Positions 36,520-45,570 of a stretch of 64,000 nt of DNA are shown piece after piece (the first letter of the stretch is position 1; the number at the start of each line of letters is the position of its first letter). The stretch comes from Dokdonella sp041395345. GTDB taxonomy: Bacteria > Pseudomonadota > Gammaproteobacteria > Xanthomonadales > Rhodanobacteraceae. The translations under genes and the position numbers were made by a program. The stretch lies in NCBI RefSeq assembly GCF_041395345.1, contig NZ_JAWLAR010000003.1:124001-188000 (forward strand), in the 5' to 3' direction. The notes beneath the pieces were generated by a model, which saw nothing but the letters and a program-made list of their open reading frames with translations, had not been told where the DNA came from and searched no databases.

Positions 36520-37223
36520 GGCGACAACTCGAAGATCCGGCGTGCGCTACCCAGGCATGCAGCATACGTTGATCGAGACATGGTCGGCGCGCAAGCCGAA
36601 CCGTCCGCAAGCTGCCGACAATCATGCGCATTCGTCCAGCCACGAATGAACTGGCGTGCATGACCAAGGCGATCGGCGAGGCACGCGACTGGTCCGGGCA
36701 GCATGGAGTTGCGTTTTCCCTTCAGCCCGCACATTTCGCTCGCGCCGACAGTGTGACCCATGCTCGGGCTTGCCTCGCGTCGCCATGCGCCAGAGCAGCC
36801 AGCCCTTGCACGTACACGAACCGATTGCTTCCAACTGCATGATGCCTTCCTCGTCCAATTTCGACCCGCCTCGGTGCTGCGGCACGCCAGGCTCGCTCAT
36901 CCGGCCTGGATGGCTTTCCATCGAACCCAGGTCCATCCAAACGGCGAACGCGGTGACCGGTGAAAAGGCCCGTCTGCAGACGACCTTCGCAGCAAGGGGC
37001 GATCGGGCAGTGCAACTGTTGGCAGTCATCGTCAGCACCCCTGGCGGCTCCTGGATGGTGCCGCGCAAGGTGCTGGAGGCACGTGACTCGGCACGCATCG
37101 ACCAACTCCCGCTGGCCTGCGCACGATTCGCTTCGCTGCGATGACGAGGTCTCTCGACCAGGCGGACTGAAGGGTTCCGGGCTAGAATGCGAACTCACGC
37201 CCGACCACGATTCCGTTCCCGAC
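36520..37223. other. 704-base region without a recognisable gene
   Basis: ORFs of about 160-180 codons overlap on both strands (36622-37098 and 36722-37258 minus, 36656-37144 plus). All have Arg/Cys/Ser-rich, domain-free translations and no good ribosome site. It could be a decayed gene or upstream regulatory space for the hydroxylase gene at 37224. Confidence 0.4.
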
Positions 37224-37880
37224 ATGCTCGCCCTGCCCGACCAGCCCGTACTCGACAAGGTTCACCTGATCGGTGGCTGCTCGCGCCTTGCTGTTCAGGT
37301 CGATGTGGCACGCTTGCAGAAGGAAATCGCCGAGCTGCCGCAATCGTTCTGGGGCCAGAGCGGCGGTCGCGTCGGTGTGCACAATCCGGCCCAGGCGATC
37401 TTTCTGCGTGGACATGCCCCGGCGCAGGGAAACCTGCCGATCGAAGAGCGCGAAGCGCTGCAGCATCTGCCCGGCATCCGCGAGCTGATCGAACAGATCG
37501 TTCCTGCACAGGCCATGCGCTGCCTGGTAGCCCTGCTGCCACCGGGTGCCGTCATTGCGCCGCATATCGACCAGGCCGACTACTTCAGCAAGACCATCCG
37601 CCTGCACGCGCCGATTGTCACCAGCGATGCGGTCTGGATGTACTGCAATGGACAAAGCTATCGCATGCGCCCGGGCGAACTCTGGGCTCTCAACAACAGT
37701 GCGACGCATGGCGTCGTCAATGACGACGCGGAATGCGAGCGCATCCACCTGATCTGCGATTTCCTCGCCAGCGCCGAACTGGAAGCCCTGCTGATTGCCG
37801 GAGAGCGCAATCTCGGCGAGCGCAATCTGATAATCGAATCGCGCCTTTACGCCGCGCGCGGAAAAGCCGGAATGGCATGA
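37224..37880 (+). CDS. Asp/Asn beta-hydroxylase-fold 2-oxoglutarate oxygenase (stand-alone)
   Basis: 218 residues from the ATG at 37224. C-terminal half is a double-stranded beta-helix of the aspartyl/asparaginyl beta-hydroxylase type: iron ligands HxD at His114/Asp116 (IAPHIDQADY), distal His162 (SATHGVVND) and 2-oxoglutarate Arg in ERIHLICDF. It should hydroxylate a peptide, protein or small amide using Fe(II) and O2. It overlaps the next gene, a sulfotransferase, as ATGA. The same two activities are fused in one protein at 39355-41259. Confidence 0.85.
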   Translation: MLALPDQPVLDKVHLIGGCSRLAVQVDVARLQKEIAELPQSFWGQSGGRVGVHNPAQAIFLRGHAPAQGNLPIEEREALQHLPGIRELIEQIVPAQAMRCLVALLPPGAVIAPHIDQADYFSKTIRLHAPIVTSDAVWMYCNGQSYRMRPGELWALNNSATHGVVNDDAECERIHLICDFLASAELEALLIAGERNLGERNLIIESRLYAARGKAGMA

Positions 37881-38572
37881 TCGCGACCGACCGCTTCGTC
37901 TTCGTCCATCTGCACAAGTCAGGCGGCACCTTCGTCAACGAGTGCCTGATGCGCTTCTTTCCCGGCGCCAGGCGGATCGGCTACCACCTGCCACGTTCAT
38001 GCATACCGCAGGACAAGCGCTCGCTACCTGTTCTCGGATTCGTGCGTAGCCCATGGAGCTACTACGTTTCATGGTTTTCGTTCCAGTCGCGCATGGCGCA
38101 GCCGAATGCGCTGTTCCGCTGTGCCAGCGAGGATCGAAAGCTCGATTTCGAGGCAACGATTCGCAACCTGCTCGAGCTTGGCCAGGGCAACGGGAAGCTG
38201 GACTCGTTGCTGGCCGCACTGCCCAGGGAGTACGGCAACCAGGGTTTGAATCTGCCAGCCTTCGCGCTCGAACCCATACGCAACAGCGGCAAGGGCTTCT
38301 ACAGCTACCTGCATGACTACATGTATGCCGGCGGCGATTCACCCGCGACCATCGGTCGGGTGGAAAACCTCCGTGCAGAGTTCAAGGCGTTCCTGCTCGG
38401 GCTCGACATTCCGTTGCCGCCCGCGCTGACCGGATTCATCGACGAAGCGAGTCCGCGCAATACCTCGACGCACCGATCCTGGCGCGAGTACTACAGCGAT
38501 GACCTGGCCGAACTCGTGGCCTCCAGGGACCACGAGTTGCTCCGGATCTATGGCTATCGCTTCGACGACTAG
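37877..38572 (+). CDS. sulfotransferase-family protein (stand-alone)
   Basis: 231 residues from the ATG at 37877. The PAPS 5'-phosphosulfate loop is VFVHLHKSGGTFVNECL (residues 9-25). The 3'-phosphate-binding segment is VLGFVRSPWSYYVSWF (52-67). C-terminal helices include HRSWREYYSDDLAELV, as in membrane-free bacterial sulfotransferases. It should move sulfate from PAPS to a hydroxyl group. Its start is translationally coupled to the hydroxylase gene, suggesting it acts on the hydroxylated product (inference). Confidence 0.85.
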   Translation: MIATDRFVFVHLHKSGGTFVNECLMRFFPGARRIGYHLPRSCIPQDKRSLPVLGFVRSPWSYYVSWFSFQSRMAQPNALFRCASEDRKLDFEATIRNLLELGQGNGKLDSLLAALPREYGNQGLNLPAFALEPIRNSGKGFYSYLHDYMYAGGDSPATIGRVENLRAEFKAFLLGLDIPLPPALTGFIDEASPRNTSTHRSWREYYSDDLAELVASRDHELLRIYGYRFDD

Positions 38573-38628
38573 CGAGGCTCCGGTCAAGTGGCGCTGATCT
38601 GCCGGCGATTTCGAACGAACCTGAAAAC

Positions 38629-39216
38629 TCAGCGACGCTTCTTCGATGACTTGGCCGGCTTGGCCGGCTCACCCTTCTTGCCGAGTTCTTCGAGCAGGGT
38701 GCTCATGTCTTCGGCATGTTCCTCTTCGACCGCGAGAATTTCTTCCATGATGCGACGCGTGGTCGTGTCGGCATTGCCGAGATAGGCAACGATTTCCCGA
38801 TAGCTGTCGATGGCAATCCGTTCGGCAACCAGATTCTCCTTGATCATGTCGGCAAGATCGTCGCCTTCGACGTATTCGGAATGACTGCGCGTCAAAAGGC
38901 CTTCCGGCGACAGGTTGGGAGCGCCGCCGAGCTGGGTGATGCGTTCGGCGATTCGATCGGCGTGGCCCTGTTCCTCGTTGGCATGCGCGAGGAATTCGGC
39001 CGCAACGCTTTGCGCGTTGATGCCCGAGGCCATGTAGTAGTGGTACTTGTACCGCAACACGCAGACGATTTCGGTGGCCAGGGCCTCGTTGAGGATCTTG
39101 ATCACGGTTTCGCGATCGGCCTTGTAGCCATCGGTGACCGCACCGCGTTCGATGTGCTCGCGGGCGCGCTTGCGGATGTTCTTGATATCGGAAACAAAAG
39201 GCTTGCTTGCAGCCAT
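38629..39216 (-). CDS. ferritin-like (bacterioferritin-type) protein with a basic tail
   Basis: 195 residues from the ATG at 39216, preceded by GAGGAGC. A four-helix bundle with the di-iron pattern: Glu49 in ALATEIVCVLRYKYHYY, NEEQGH (82-85), Glu132 in VAERIAIDSYR and AVEEEHAED (164-167). The tail GEPAKPAKSSKKRR is Lys-rich, as in DNA-binding Dps-like proteins. It lies between the split and fused hydroxylase/sulfotransferase genes. A role in iron supply or oxidative protection for those Fe(II) enzymes is a guess. Confidence 0.82.
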   Translation of the reverse strand: MAASKPFVSDIKNIRKRAREHIERGAVTDGYKADRETVIKILNEALATEIVCVLRYKYHYYMASGINAQSVAAEFLAHANEEQGHADRIAERITQLGGAPNLSPEGLLTRSHSEYVEGDDLADMIKENLVAERIAIDSYREIVAYLGNADTTTRRIMEEILAVEEEHAEDMSTLLEELGKKGEPAKPAKSSKKRR

Positions 39217-39354
39217 GGGGTTGCTCCTCGGGTCGACTGACAAATATTCCCGCCCGCATGCGCTACGCATCGCGAAGAGCCGCGGGCACGCTGAACGCGT
39301 AACCGGTCCCATGGTGCCAAGACAATCACAGCCTGAGCTGAACGAAGTGGCCAG

Positions 39355-41259
39355 CTAGCCACCAGTGAACGATTCAGCCCGCTCCCGGGTTGCTTCAATC
39401 AGCCCCCATACCGCTTCGATCTCGCGCTCGTGGCGCCGCCACTTGTCGGCTGATGGTGCGGATACGGTGTGTCTGGAATGCGGCAGTCTCGATTCCAGCT
39501 CGACATCCCAGTCCAGATCACGCTCCCTGCAAAGCCGATTCATTTCGCTGGCCGGATCCGCCAGGAATGTGTCATGGCGAATTGCGCTGAGCTGCTGGTT
39601 CGGCACATCTGCCAGATCGTCAAGCAGGATGCGCGTGGCCGTTTCCCACTGGCGGGCGACGATTTCCGGCAGCGGCTTGCCGCGCAGTTCGCGCCAACCC
39701 GGCACCAGTACCAGCGACCAGGGCTGACCGCTCCAGTCCGGCATGTTCGGATAGGTACGGAAGCGCCCGGAATTCCAGGCCTCGATCATGCTCGACAGGA
39801 CTTCACGCGGATCCCGATAGAGGTAGATGAATTGCGCTTCGGGAAATACCTTGCGCAGAAACGGGATGCGCAGCGCGTTCTTTGGCGTCTTTTCGAGCAT
39901 GCGCACGCGACCCGCCGGCGCCGCTGCGCCCTCACGGTCGCGCAAGGCCTCGTCGAAGCGGGCGCGCAGCGCAGCGATGACTTCAGGTGTCGCCGCCTCG
40001 ACTCCGATCCGGTTCGAATCCCAGCCGGCGGCTGCCGGATGCAACTCGGGCATGCCCTCGACCCGACCGTGGCTCTCGCCGCCAACGGTGTACAGAGCCG
40101 GTGCTCGAGCCAGTGTCTCGAACAGCAAGGTGGACCCGGAACGTGGCGGCGAAACGATGAAAATCGGTCGATCAAAACGCGGCTCTGCGGAGTCGGGCTT
40201 CGCGCTGCGCGGAGCTGCGCTCACGCTCGGCGCAACCGCCCTCAGCGCCACGGCAGACGGAGCAGCCGCCTGCGCACCGGCATCCGGGTCCGTTGCGCCC
40301 TGAGCGGAGCCTACTGCTTTTGGCCGGTCGTCCAGAGCCGCGCGAAGCACCATCGGCGCCAGCGCCATCAGGAAACCCGAACCGTTGCGTAGCGTGATCG
40401 ACTGGCCCAGCTGTTTCATTTCCTGCGCGAATGGATCGAGCGCAGCGCGATAAAACGGCCAGCCTCGCTCCGCGTCGCCATGCTCGGCCCAGATGCCCAG
40501 CCATTTAGCGCCCAGTTTCGCGCAACACTGCTGTATCGCAGCCAGTTGTGGATGCGGGTTCGATTCGGCGATCAGGAAATTCAGGTGCTCGCGCAATTCC
40601 CACGGCGACATCACCGTGGGCAGGTTGACCGATTCGTAGATCAGTTCGGCTTGTACGGACGGATCCGGCGCGATCAGCCTGGCCTGCCAACCCGGTATCG
40701 GTGGACGATCGGGGACGCGGCCGCCACTGGCGATTTCCCAGAAGCGATCGCTGCCGACCGTGTCGGCCACGAGGTGAATTCGTTCACTGTTGGCGGCATT
40801 GATGACGCGATGCGAGCGCCAGGTGTCGAAAATCCAGCACTCGCCAGCGGCCATGTTGACCTCGCCTTCGCCGCAGATGAAACGAACCGAGGGCTGGGTC
40901 AGGATGGGTACGTGCACCCGAACGCGTTCGCGCCAGTAGTAGGCCAGATCGGCATGGGCGGGCACTTCGGCATGTCCGCTCAGGCGCATCAGTCGACTGC
41001 GTCCCCAGACCGCGCCAAGGCTGGCCATGGCCTGCTTGAGGTAGGGACAGGCCTGCAGATGCGGCGTTGGCCGCATCGGTCCGGAAATCGAATCGCTGGT
41101 CGGATCACCATCGACGGCAATGAGCGGCAGCGCCGAATTGCCTGCGTAGCCCTGCGGATGCGGTCGCCAGACATCTTCGCCAAGCTGCGCAATCTCGGCG
41201 AGCAACTTTTCGGCGTCGAAGCGCAGCGGGAACTGGACGAAAGGAACCTGTAGTTTCAT
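39355..41259 (-). CDS. Asp/Asn beta-hydroxylase - sulfotransferase fusion protein
   Basis: 634 residues. Hydroxylase domain (about 1-190): HxD at His102/Asp104 (VPAHADLAYYW), distal His150 (WRSHRVINAAN), Arg160 in SERIHLVAD. A middle helical part (200-310), an Ala/Pro-rich linker (about 312-362), then a sulfotransferase domain (about 364-630). The latter has PAPS loop FIVSPPRSGSTLLFETLA (371-377), LEKTPKNALR (455) and 3'-phosphate segment YLYRDPREVLSSM (482-490). The fusion joins the same two activities encoded by the neighbouring ATGA-coupled pair, though the sulfotransferase halves belong to different subfamilies. Substrate unknown. Confidence 0.88.
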   Translation of the reverse strand: MKLQVPFVQFPLRFDAEKLLAEIAQLGEDVWRPHPQGYAGNSALPLIAVDGDPTSDSISGPMRPTPHLQACPYLKQAMASLGAVWGRSRLMRLSGHAEVPAHADLAYYWRERVRVHVPILTQPSVRFICGEGEVNMAAGECWIFDTWRSHRVINAANSERIHLVADTVGSDRFWEIASGGRVPDRPPIPGWQARLIAPDPSVQAELIYESVNLPTVMSPWELREHLNFLIAESNPHPQLAAIQQCCAKLGAKWLGIWAEHGDAERGWPFYRAALDPFAQEMKQLGQSITLRNGSGFLMALAPMVLRAALDDRPKAVGSAQGATDPDAGAQAAAPSAVALRAVAPSVSAAPRSAKPDSAEPRFDRPIFIVSPPRSGSTLLFETLARAPALYTVGGESHGRVEGMPELHPAAAGWDSNRIGVEAATPEVIAALRARFDEALRDREGAAAPAGRVRMLEKTPKNALRIPFLRKVFPEAQFIYLYRDPREVLSSMIEAWNSGRFRTYPNMPDWSGQPWSLVLVPGWRELRGKPLPEIVARQWETATRILLDDLADVPNQQLSAIRHDTFLADPASEMNRLCRERDLDWDVELESRLPHSRHTVSAPSADKWRRHEREIEAVWGLIEATRERAESFTGG

Positions 41260-41349
41260 CGGTGCATTATCGCATTTCAGCGGTCGCCGGATGGAGTGCC
41301 CGAAACGGCAACAGCCAGCCGCCAGAAATCAGGTCCATCCTCGCGTGGT

Positions 41350-43221
41350 CTACCGGTAGACGTCGCCACCCGTCGCGCGGAACTCGGCGGCCTTTTCGGC
41401 CATGCCCTCGTTGAGTGCGGCATCCGCTTCGAGTCCGTGCTCCTTCGCATAGTCGCGCACGTCCTGGGTGATTTTCATCGAGCAGAACTTGGGCCCGCAC
41501 ATGGAGCAGAAATGGGCGGTCTTGTGCGCGTCCTTGGGCAGGGTCTCGTCGTGGAACTCCCTGGCCTTCTCCGGATCAAGACCCAGATTGAACTGGTCGG
41601 CCCAGCGGAACTCGAAGCGCGCCTTGGACAATGCATTGTCGCGCGCCTGCGCGGCCGGATGGCCCTTGGCCAGGTCGGCCGCATGCGCGGCGATCTTGTA
41701 GGTGACGATACCGTCGCGCACGTCCTGCTTGTTCGGCAAGCCGAGATGCTCCTTCGGCGTCACGTAGCAGAGCATGGCCGTGCCGTACCAGCCGATCATG
41801 GCCGCACCGATCGCACTGGTGATGTGGTCGTAGCCCGGCGCGATGTCGGTAGTCAGCGGCCCGAGCGTGTAGAACGGCGCCTCGCCGCACTTCTCGAGCT
41901 GGCGTTCCATGTTTTCCTTGATCAGGTGCATCGGCACATGGCCGGGGCCTTCGATCATGGTCTGCACGTCGTGCTTCCAGGCAATCTGCGTGAGTTCGCC
42001 CAGTGTATCGAGTTCGGCGAACTGTGCGGCGTCATTGGCGTCGGCGATCGAACCGGGGCGCAGGCCGTCGCCGAGCGAGAAGCTGACGTCGTAGGCCTTC
42101 ATGATTTCGCAGATTTCCTCGAACCGCTCGTAGAGGAAGCTTTCCTTGTGGTGGGACAGGCACCACTTGGCCATGATCGAACCGCCGCGCGAGACGATGC
42201 CGGTGACGCGCTTCGCGGTGAGGTGGATGAACGGCAGGCGAACGCCGGCGTGGATCGTGAAGTAGTCCACGCCCTGCTCGGCCTGCTCGATCAGGGTGTC
42301 GCGGTAGAGCTCCCAGGTCAGGTCCTCGGCGACGCCGCCGACCTTTTCCAGCGCCTGGTAGATCGGCACCGTACCGATCGGTACCGGCGAGTTGCGGATG
42401 ATCCACTCGCGTGTTTCGTGGATGTGCTTGCCGGTCGAGAGATCCATGACCGTATCGCCGCCCCAGCGGATCGACCAGACCATCTTCTCGACTTCCTCGG
42501 CAATCGAACTCGACAGCGCGGAGTTGCCGATGTTTGCGTTGATCTTCACGAGGAAGTTGCGACCGATGATCATCGGCTCGGATTCGGGATGGTTGACGTT
42601 GTTCGGGATGATGGCGCGGCCACGGGCGACTTCGTCGCGCACGAACTCCGGCGTGATCAGTTTGGGCAACGCGGCGCCGAACGACTCGCCGGGATGCTGC
42701 TGGAGCAGGTGCTGCTCGCGGATACGCTCGAGGTTCTGGTTCTCGCGGATCGCGATGTACTCCATTTCAGGCGTGATGATGCCCTTGCGCGCGTAGTGCA
42801 TCTGGGTGATGTTGTGACCGGACTTTGCGCGACGCGGCTTCGGCACGTTCGGGAAGCGCACGTGATCGAGCTGGTGGGCACTGGCATGTCGGCGCGTGAA
42901 CGGCGAGGAAAATTCGGTCAGCGGCTCGCTGTCGCCGCGCGCCTCGATCCAGGCCGCACGAAGCGCGGGCAGTCCGGCCACGAGGTCTACCCGGTAATCC
43001 GGATCGGTGTACGGGCCCGAGGTATCGTAGATCGCGAACGGCGCGTTCTTCTCGATGCCGAACGTGCTCGGTGTGTCCTCGAGCACGACTTCGCGCATCG
43101 GCACACGGATATCGGGGCGGCTGCCTTCGACATGGATCTTGCGCGAACCGGGGATCGGGCGGACGACCGACTCGGAGAGTTCGGCGGCTTCGGCAAACAA
43201 GGGGTTTGGTACGGCATTCAT
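41350..43221 (-). CDS. thiC: phosphomethylpyrimidine synthase
   Basis: 623 residues, normal for proteobacterial ThiC, a radical-SAM enzyme that rearranges aminoimidazole ribotide to the thiamine pyrimidine. The 4Fe-4S motif near the C-terminus is CSMCGPKFCSMKI. Other blocks are NINANIGNSALSSSIAEEVE, GVDYFTIHAGV and MIEGPGHVPMHLI. A TPP riboswitch lies 63 bases upstream. No other thiamine gene is next to it. Confidence 0.98.
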   Translation of the reverse strand: MNAVPNPLFAEAAELSESVVRPIPGSRKIHVEGSRPDIRVPMREVVLEDTPSTFGIEKNAPFAIYDTSGPYTDPDYRVDLVAGLPALRAAWIEARGDSEPLTEFSSPFTRRHASAHQLDHVRFPNVPKPRRAKSGHNITQMHYARKGIITPEMEYIAIRENQNLERIREQHLLQQHPGESFGAALPKLITPEFVRDEVARGRAIIPNNVNHPESEPMIIGRNFLVKINANIGNSALSSSIAEEVEKMVWSIRWGGDTVMDLSTGKHIHETREWIIRNSPVPIGTVPIYQALEKVGGVAEDLTWELYRDTLIEQAEQGVDYFTIHAGVRLPFIHLTAKRVTGIVSRGGSIMAKWCLSHHKESFLYERFEEICEIMKAYDVSFSLGDGLRPGSIADANDAAQFAELDTLGELTQIAWKHDVQTMIEGPGHVPMHLIKENMERQLEKCGEAPFYTLGPLTTDIAPGYDHITSAIGAAMIGWYGTAMLCYVTPKEHLGLPNKQDVRDGIVTYKIAAHAADLAKGHPAAQARDNALSKARFEFRWADQFNLGLDPEKAREFHDETLPKDAHKTAHFCSMCGPKFCSMKITQDVRDYAKEHGLEADAALNEGMAEKAAEFRATGGDVYR

Positions 43222-43284
43222 CGGCAGGCATCCTCGGCTGATCAGGGGAAGCGACGGCGACGAATACCGGGGCTTGCCGGCATC

Positions 43285-43374
43285 GAAGCTCCCTACGCCG
43301 GGAATGCCTGGAATGGGCGCCGGATCAGGTTCGAAGGGACTCTCTCAGCCGACAAGCGCCAGCACCCCCGCTTC
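43285..43374 (-). promoter_or_regulatory. TPP riboswitch (THI element) of thiC
   Basis: On the minus strand the conserved TPP aptamer core is readable in order: GGGGGTGCT, GGCTGAGAGAGTCCC, TTCGAACCTGATCCGG, GGCATTCCCGGCGTAGGGAG. The P1 helix is formed by GAAGC (43370-43374) and GCTTC (43285-43289). It lies between the divergent pepQ and thiC genes and points at thiC, so thiamine pyrophosphate should repress thiC expression. Confidence 0.95.
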
Positions 43375-43533
43375 ATTGCCTCATTGAAGCATGTTCCCCC
43401 GGAGCAGGCCAGCCTGTCGCGCATCGAGTTGCAGCAGACCCCGGAGCAGCGCTTGCATGAACCGGACTGGCGGCCGGCAATCGCGTCTTGCAGCACAACG
43501 CGGCACAATGGCTGCCTGTCGAAAGGAGCCAGC

Positions 43534-44874
43534 ATGGACAACCAGCATCCCGATCTGCACCCCTTGTTCAGCGAACACCTCGAAGTACTGAAGTCGCGCA
43601 CCGATGTGGCCCTTCAGCGCGGTGGCTTCGATCATCTTGTCGTTCCTTCGGGCACGGTCCGCTACCAGTTCCTCGACGACCGTGACTATCCGTTCCACGT
43701 CAACCCGCACTTCAAGCACTGGTTGCCGGTGACCCGGGCGCCGGGATCCTGGCTGGTGTATACGCCCGGACGTCGGCCCAAGCTGATTTTCCTGCAGCCT
43801 GCGGATTACTGGCATGTGGTTCCGGAGGCGCCTGCGGGCTACTGGGTCGAGCACTTCGACATCATCACGATCCGCGACGCCGCCGAGGCGCGCGCGCACC
43901 TTCCCGGCGACGTCACGCGCTGCGCCGTGATCGGCGAGGCAAACGCTGCGCTCGACAGCATGGTTCCGAACAATCCACAAGGCGTGATCGACTATCTGCA
44001 TTACCATCGCGTGATCAAGACCGCCTACGAACTGGCGATGATGCGCGTAGCCAGCAAGATCGGCACGCGCGCGCACCGGGCAGCGGCAGCGGCGTTCCAT
44101 GCCGGCGAATCCGAGTTCGGAATCCACATGGCCTATCTTGATGCCGCGCGACAGACCGAAAACGAACTGCCCTACAGCAATATCATCGCGCTCAATGAAC
44201 ATGGTGCGATCCTGCACTACCACGATCTCAAACACGCCCCGCCTTCGCATCTGTACTCCTTCCTGATCGATGCCGGCGCGAGTTTCCACGGCTACGCAAG
44301 CGATATCACCCGCACCCATGCAGGAAAAGATTGCGAGGAATTCCAGGTCCTGATCGATGCGGTCGACGAAGTGCAGAAGAACCTGTGCGCCAGGGTCCGC
44401 GCTGGTCAGGACTATGGCGCGCTGCATGTCGATGCCCATCACCAGCTGGCCGGCGTCCTGCACGACCACGGCTTCATTCGCATGAGTGCCGAGAGCGCGG
44501 TCGAGTCCGGGGTCTCCGCAACATTCTTCCCGCATGGCCTCGGCCACCCGATCGGCCTGCAGGTGCATGACGTGGCCGGCTTTGCCGCAGACGACAAGGG
44601 CCAGACCATCGACCGGCCGGAAGGCCATCCCTATCTGCGCATGACTCGCAGCATCGAGCCCGGCGCAGTGGTCACGATCGAGCCCGGCCTCTATTTCATC
44701 GACATGCTGCTGGCCAGATTGAAGGAAAAACCCGAGGGCAAGGACATCGCCTGGGACAAGATCGACGCGTTCCACAAGTACGGCGGGATCCGCATCGAGG
44801 ACGATGTGGCTTGTACCGATGGCGACCCCGAAAACCTCACACGCGACGCGTTTGCCCTGCTCGACGGGCACTGA
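43534..44874 (+). CDS. pepQ: Xaa-Pro dipeptidase (prolidase)
   Basis: 446 residues from the ATG at 43534, with AAAGGAG at 43522-43528; E. coli PepQ is 443. Metallopeptidase family M24B. The five metal ligands are visible: two Asp in FLIDAGASFHGYASDITRTH, His in FFPHGLGHPIGLQVHDV, Glu in IEPGLYFI and Glu in GGIRIEDDV. It cleaves dipeptides with C-terminal proline in the cytoplasm. The frame stays open for 2.2 kb upstream across thiC, but that part is only antisense shadow. Confidence 0.95.
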   Translation: MDNQHPDLHPLFSEHLEVLKSRTDVALQRGGFDHLVVPSGTVRYQFLDDRDYPFHVNPHFKHWLPVTRAPGSWLVYTPGRRPKLIFLQPADYWHVVPEAPAGYWVEHFDIITIRDAAEARAHLPGDVTRCAVIGEANAALDSMVPNNPQGVIDYLHYHRVIKTAYELAMMRVASKIGTRAHRAAAAAFHAGESEFGIHMAYLDAARQTENELPYSNIIALNEHGAILHYHDLKHAPPSHLYSFLIDAGASFHGYASDITRTHAGKDCEEFQVLIDAVDEVQKNLCARVRAGQDYGALHVDAHHQLAGVLHDHGFIRMSAESAVESGVSATFFPHGLGHPIGLQVHDVAGFAADDKGQTIDRPEGHPYLRMTRSIEPGAVVTIEPGLYFIDMLLARLKEKPEGKDIAWDKIDAFHKYGGIRIEDDVACTDGDPENLTRDAFALLDGH

Positions 44875-45007
44875 GCCACGCTCGGAGGGTCGCCGCACTG
44901 CGGGCCATGACTTGATGCGTGCGGTCCGGCGTTCTGGCGACGAAAGGGCGGTGCGATGCGTCTGGCGATCGAGTCAATGCGAAGCTGAGCCTCGCAGCGG
45001 AGGAGCC

Positions 45008-45535
45008 ATGACAATTCAAGCGCGACTGAACGCAGTGTTGTGCAGTCTGACCTTGCTGATCGGTTTCGGCCTGTGCGCGCCATCCGTCATCGCAGCGCAG
45101 AAGCCGACGGTCCGCGTCGACTGGACCGACCCTTCGCAATTCAGCGAAATGCAGAATCGGAGCGGCTTCAACCAGACCAGTCCCAAAGTATGGCTTGGCG
45201 AGTTCTCATCGACGATCCGTCGCCACGCCCGACGTGTGCTGGAAACCGGCCAGTCGCTATCGGTCACCATCACCGACGTCACCCTCGCAGGCACGCTGCG
45301 GTCCGGCTCGAGGACCAGCGGCGTGCGCGTCGTCGACAGGAACACACCGCCCCGCATCAAGCTGAGTTTTACCCTGACCGGGGCGGATGGTCAGATCCTC
45401 CTCAACGGTGATCGCGATCTCGGCAGTCCGAACTCCATGTCGCCGGGTCTTGCCGACAGCAGCAATCCCTACATCCATGAAGACCGGCTCCTGATCGAGT
45501 GGATGGACAGGGAATTCGGCAGTCACGAAGACTAG
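45008..45535 (+). CDS. DUF3016-like secreted protein
   Basis: 175 residues from the ATG at 45008, preceded by GCGGAGGAG. Signal peptide at about 1-29, ending APSVIAA. The mature part begins VRVDWTDPSQFSEM and ends DSSNPYIHEDRLLIEWMDREF, which resembles the DUF3016 pattern of periplasmic proteins in Xanthomonadales. Function unknown. A small repeat element follows 35 bases later. Confidence 0.7.
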   Translation: MTIQARLNAVLCSLTLLIGFGLCAPSVIAAQKPTVRVDWTDPSQFSEMQNRSGFNQTSPKVWLGEFSSTIRRHARRVLETGQSLSVTITDVTLAGTLRSGSRTSGVRVVDRNTPPRIKLSFTLTGADGQILLNGDRDLGSPNSMSPGLADSSNPYIHEDRLLIEWMDREFGSHED

Positions 45536-45570
45536 GACCGCAAGATCGGGCATGGGCGGAGGGAGCCCGG

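Noticed and set aside
36656..37144. 162-codon plus-strand frame in the 704-base gap
   Set aside because: No recognisable domain, overlapped by minus-strand frames of similar length, no good ribosome site. Left as an unassigned region.
41296..43533. In-frame 5' extension of pepQ giving a 1192-codon frame
   Set aside because: The extension is antisense to thiC and crosses the TPP riboswitch. The ATG at 43534 has AAAGGAG upstream and gives a normal-length prolidase.
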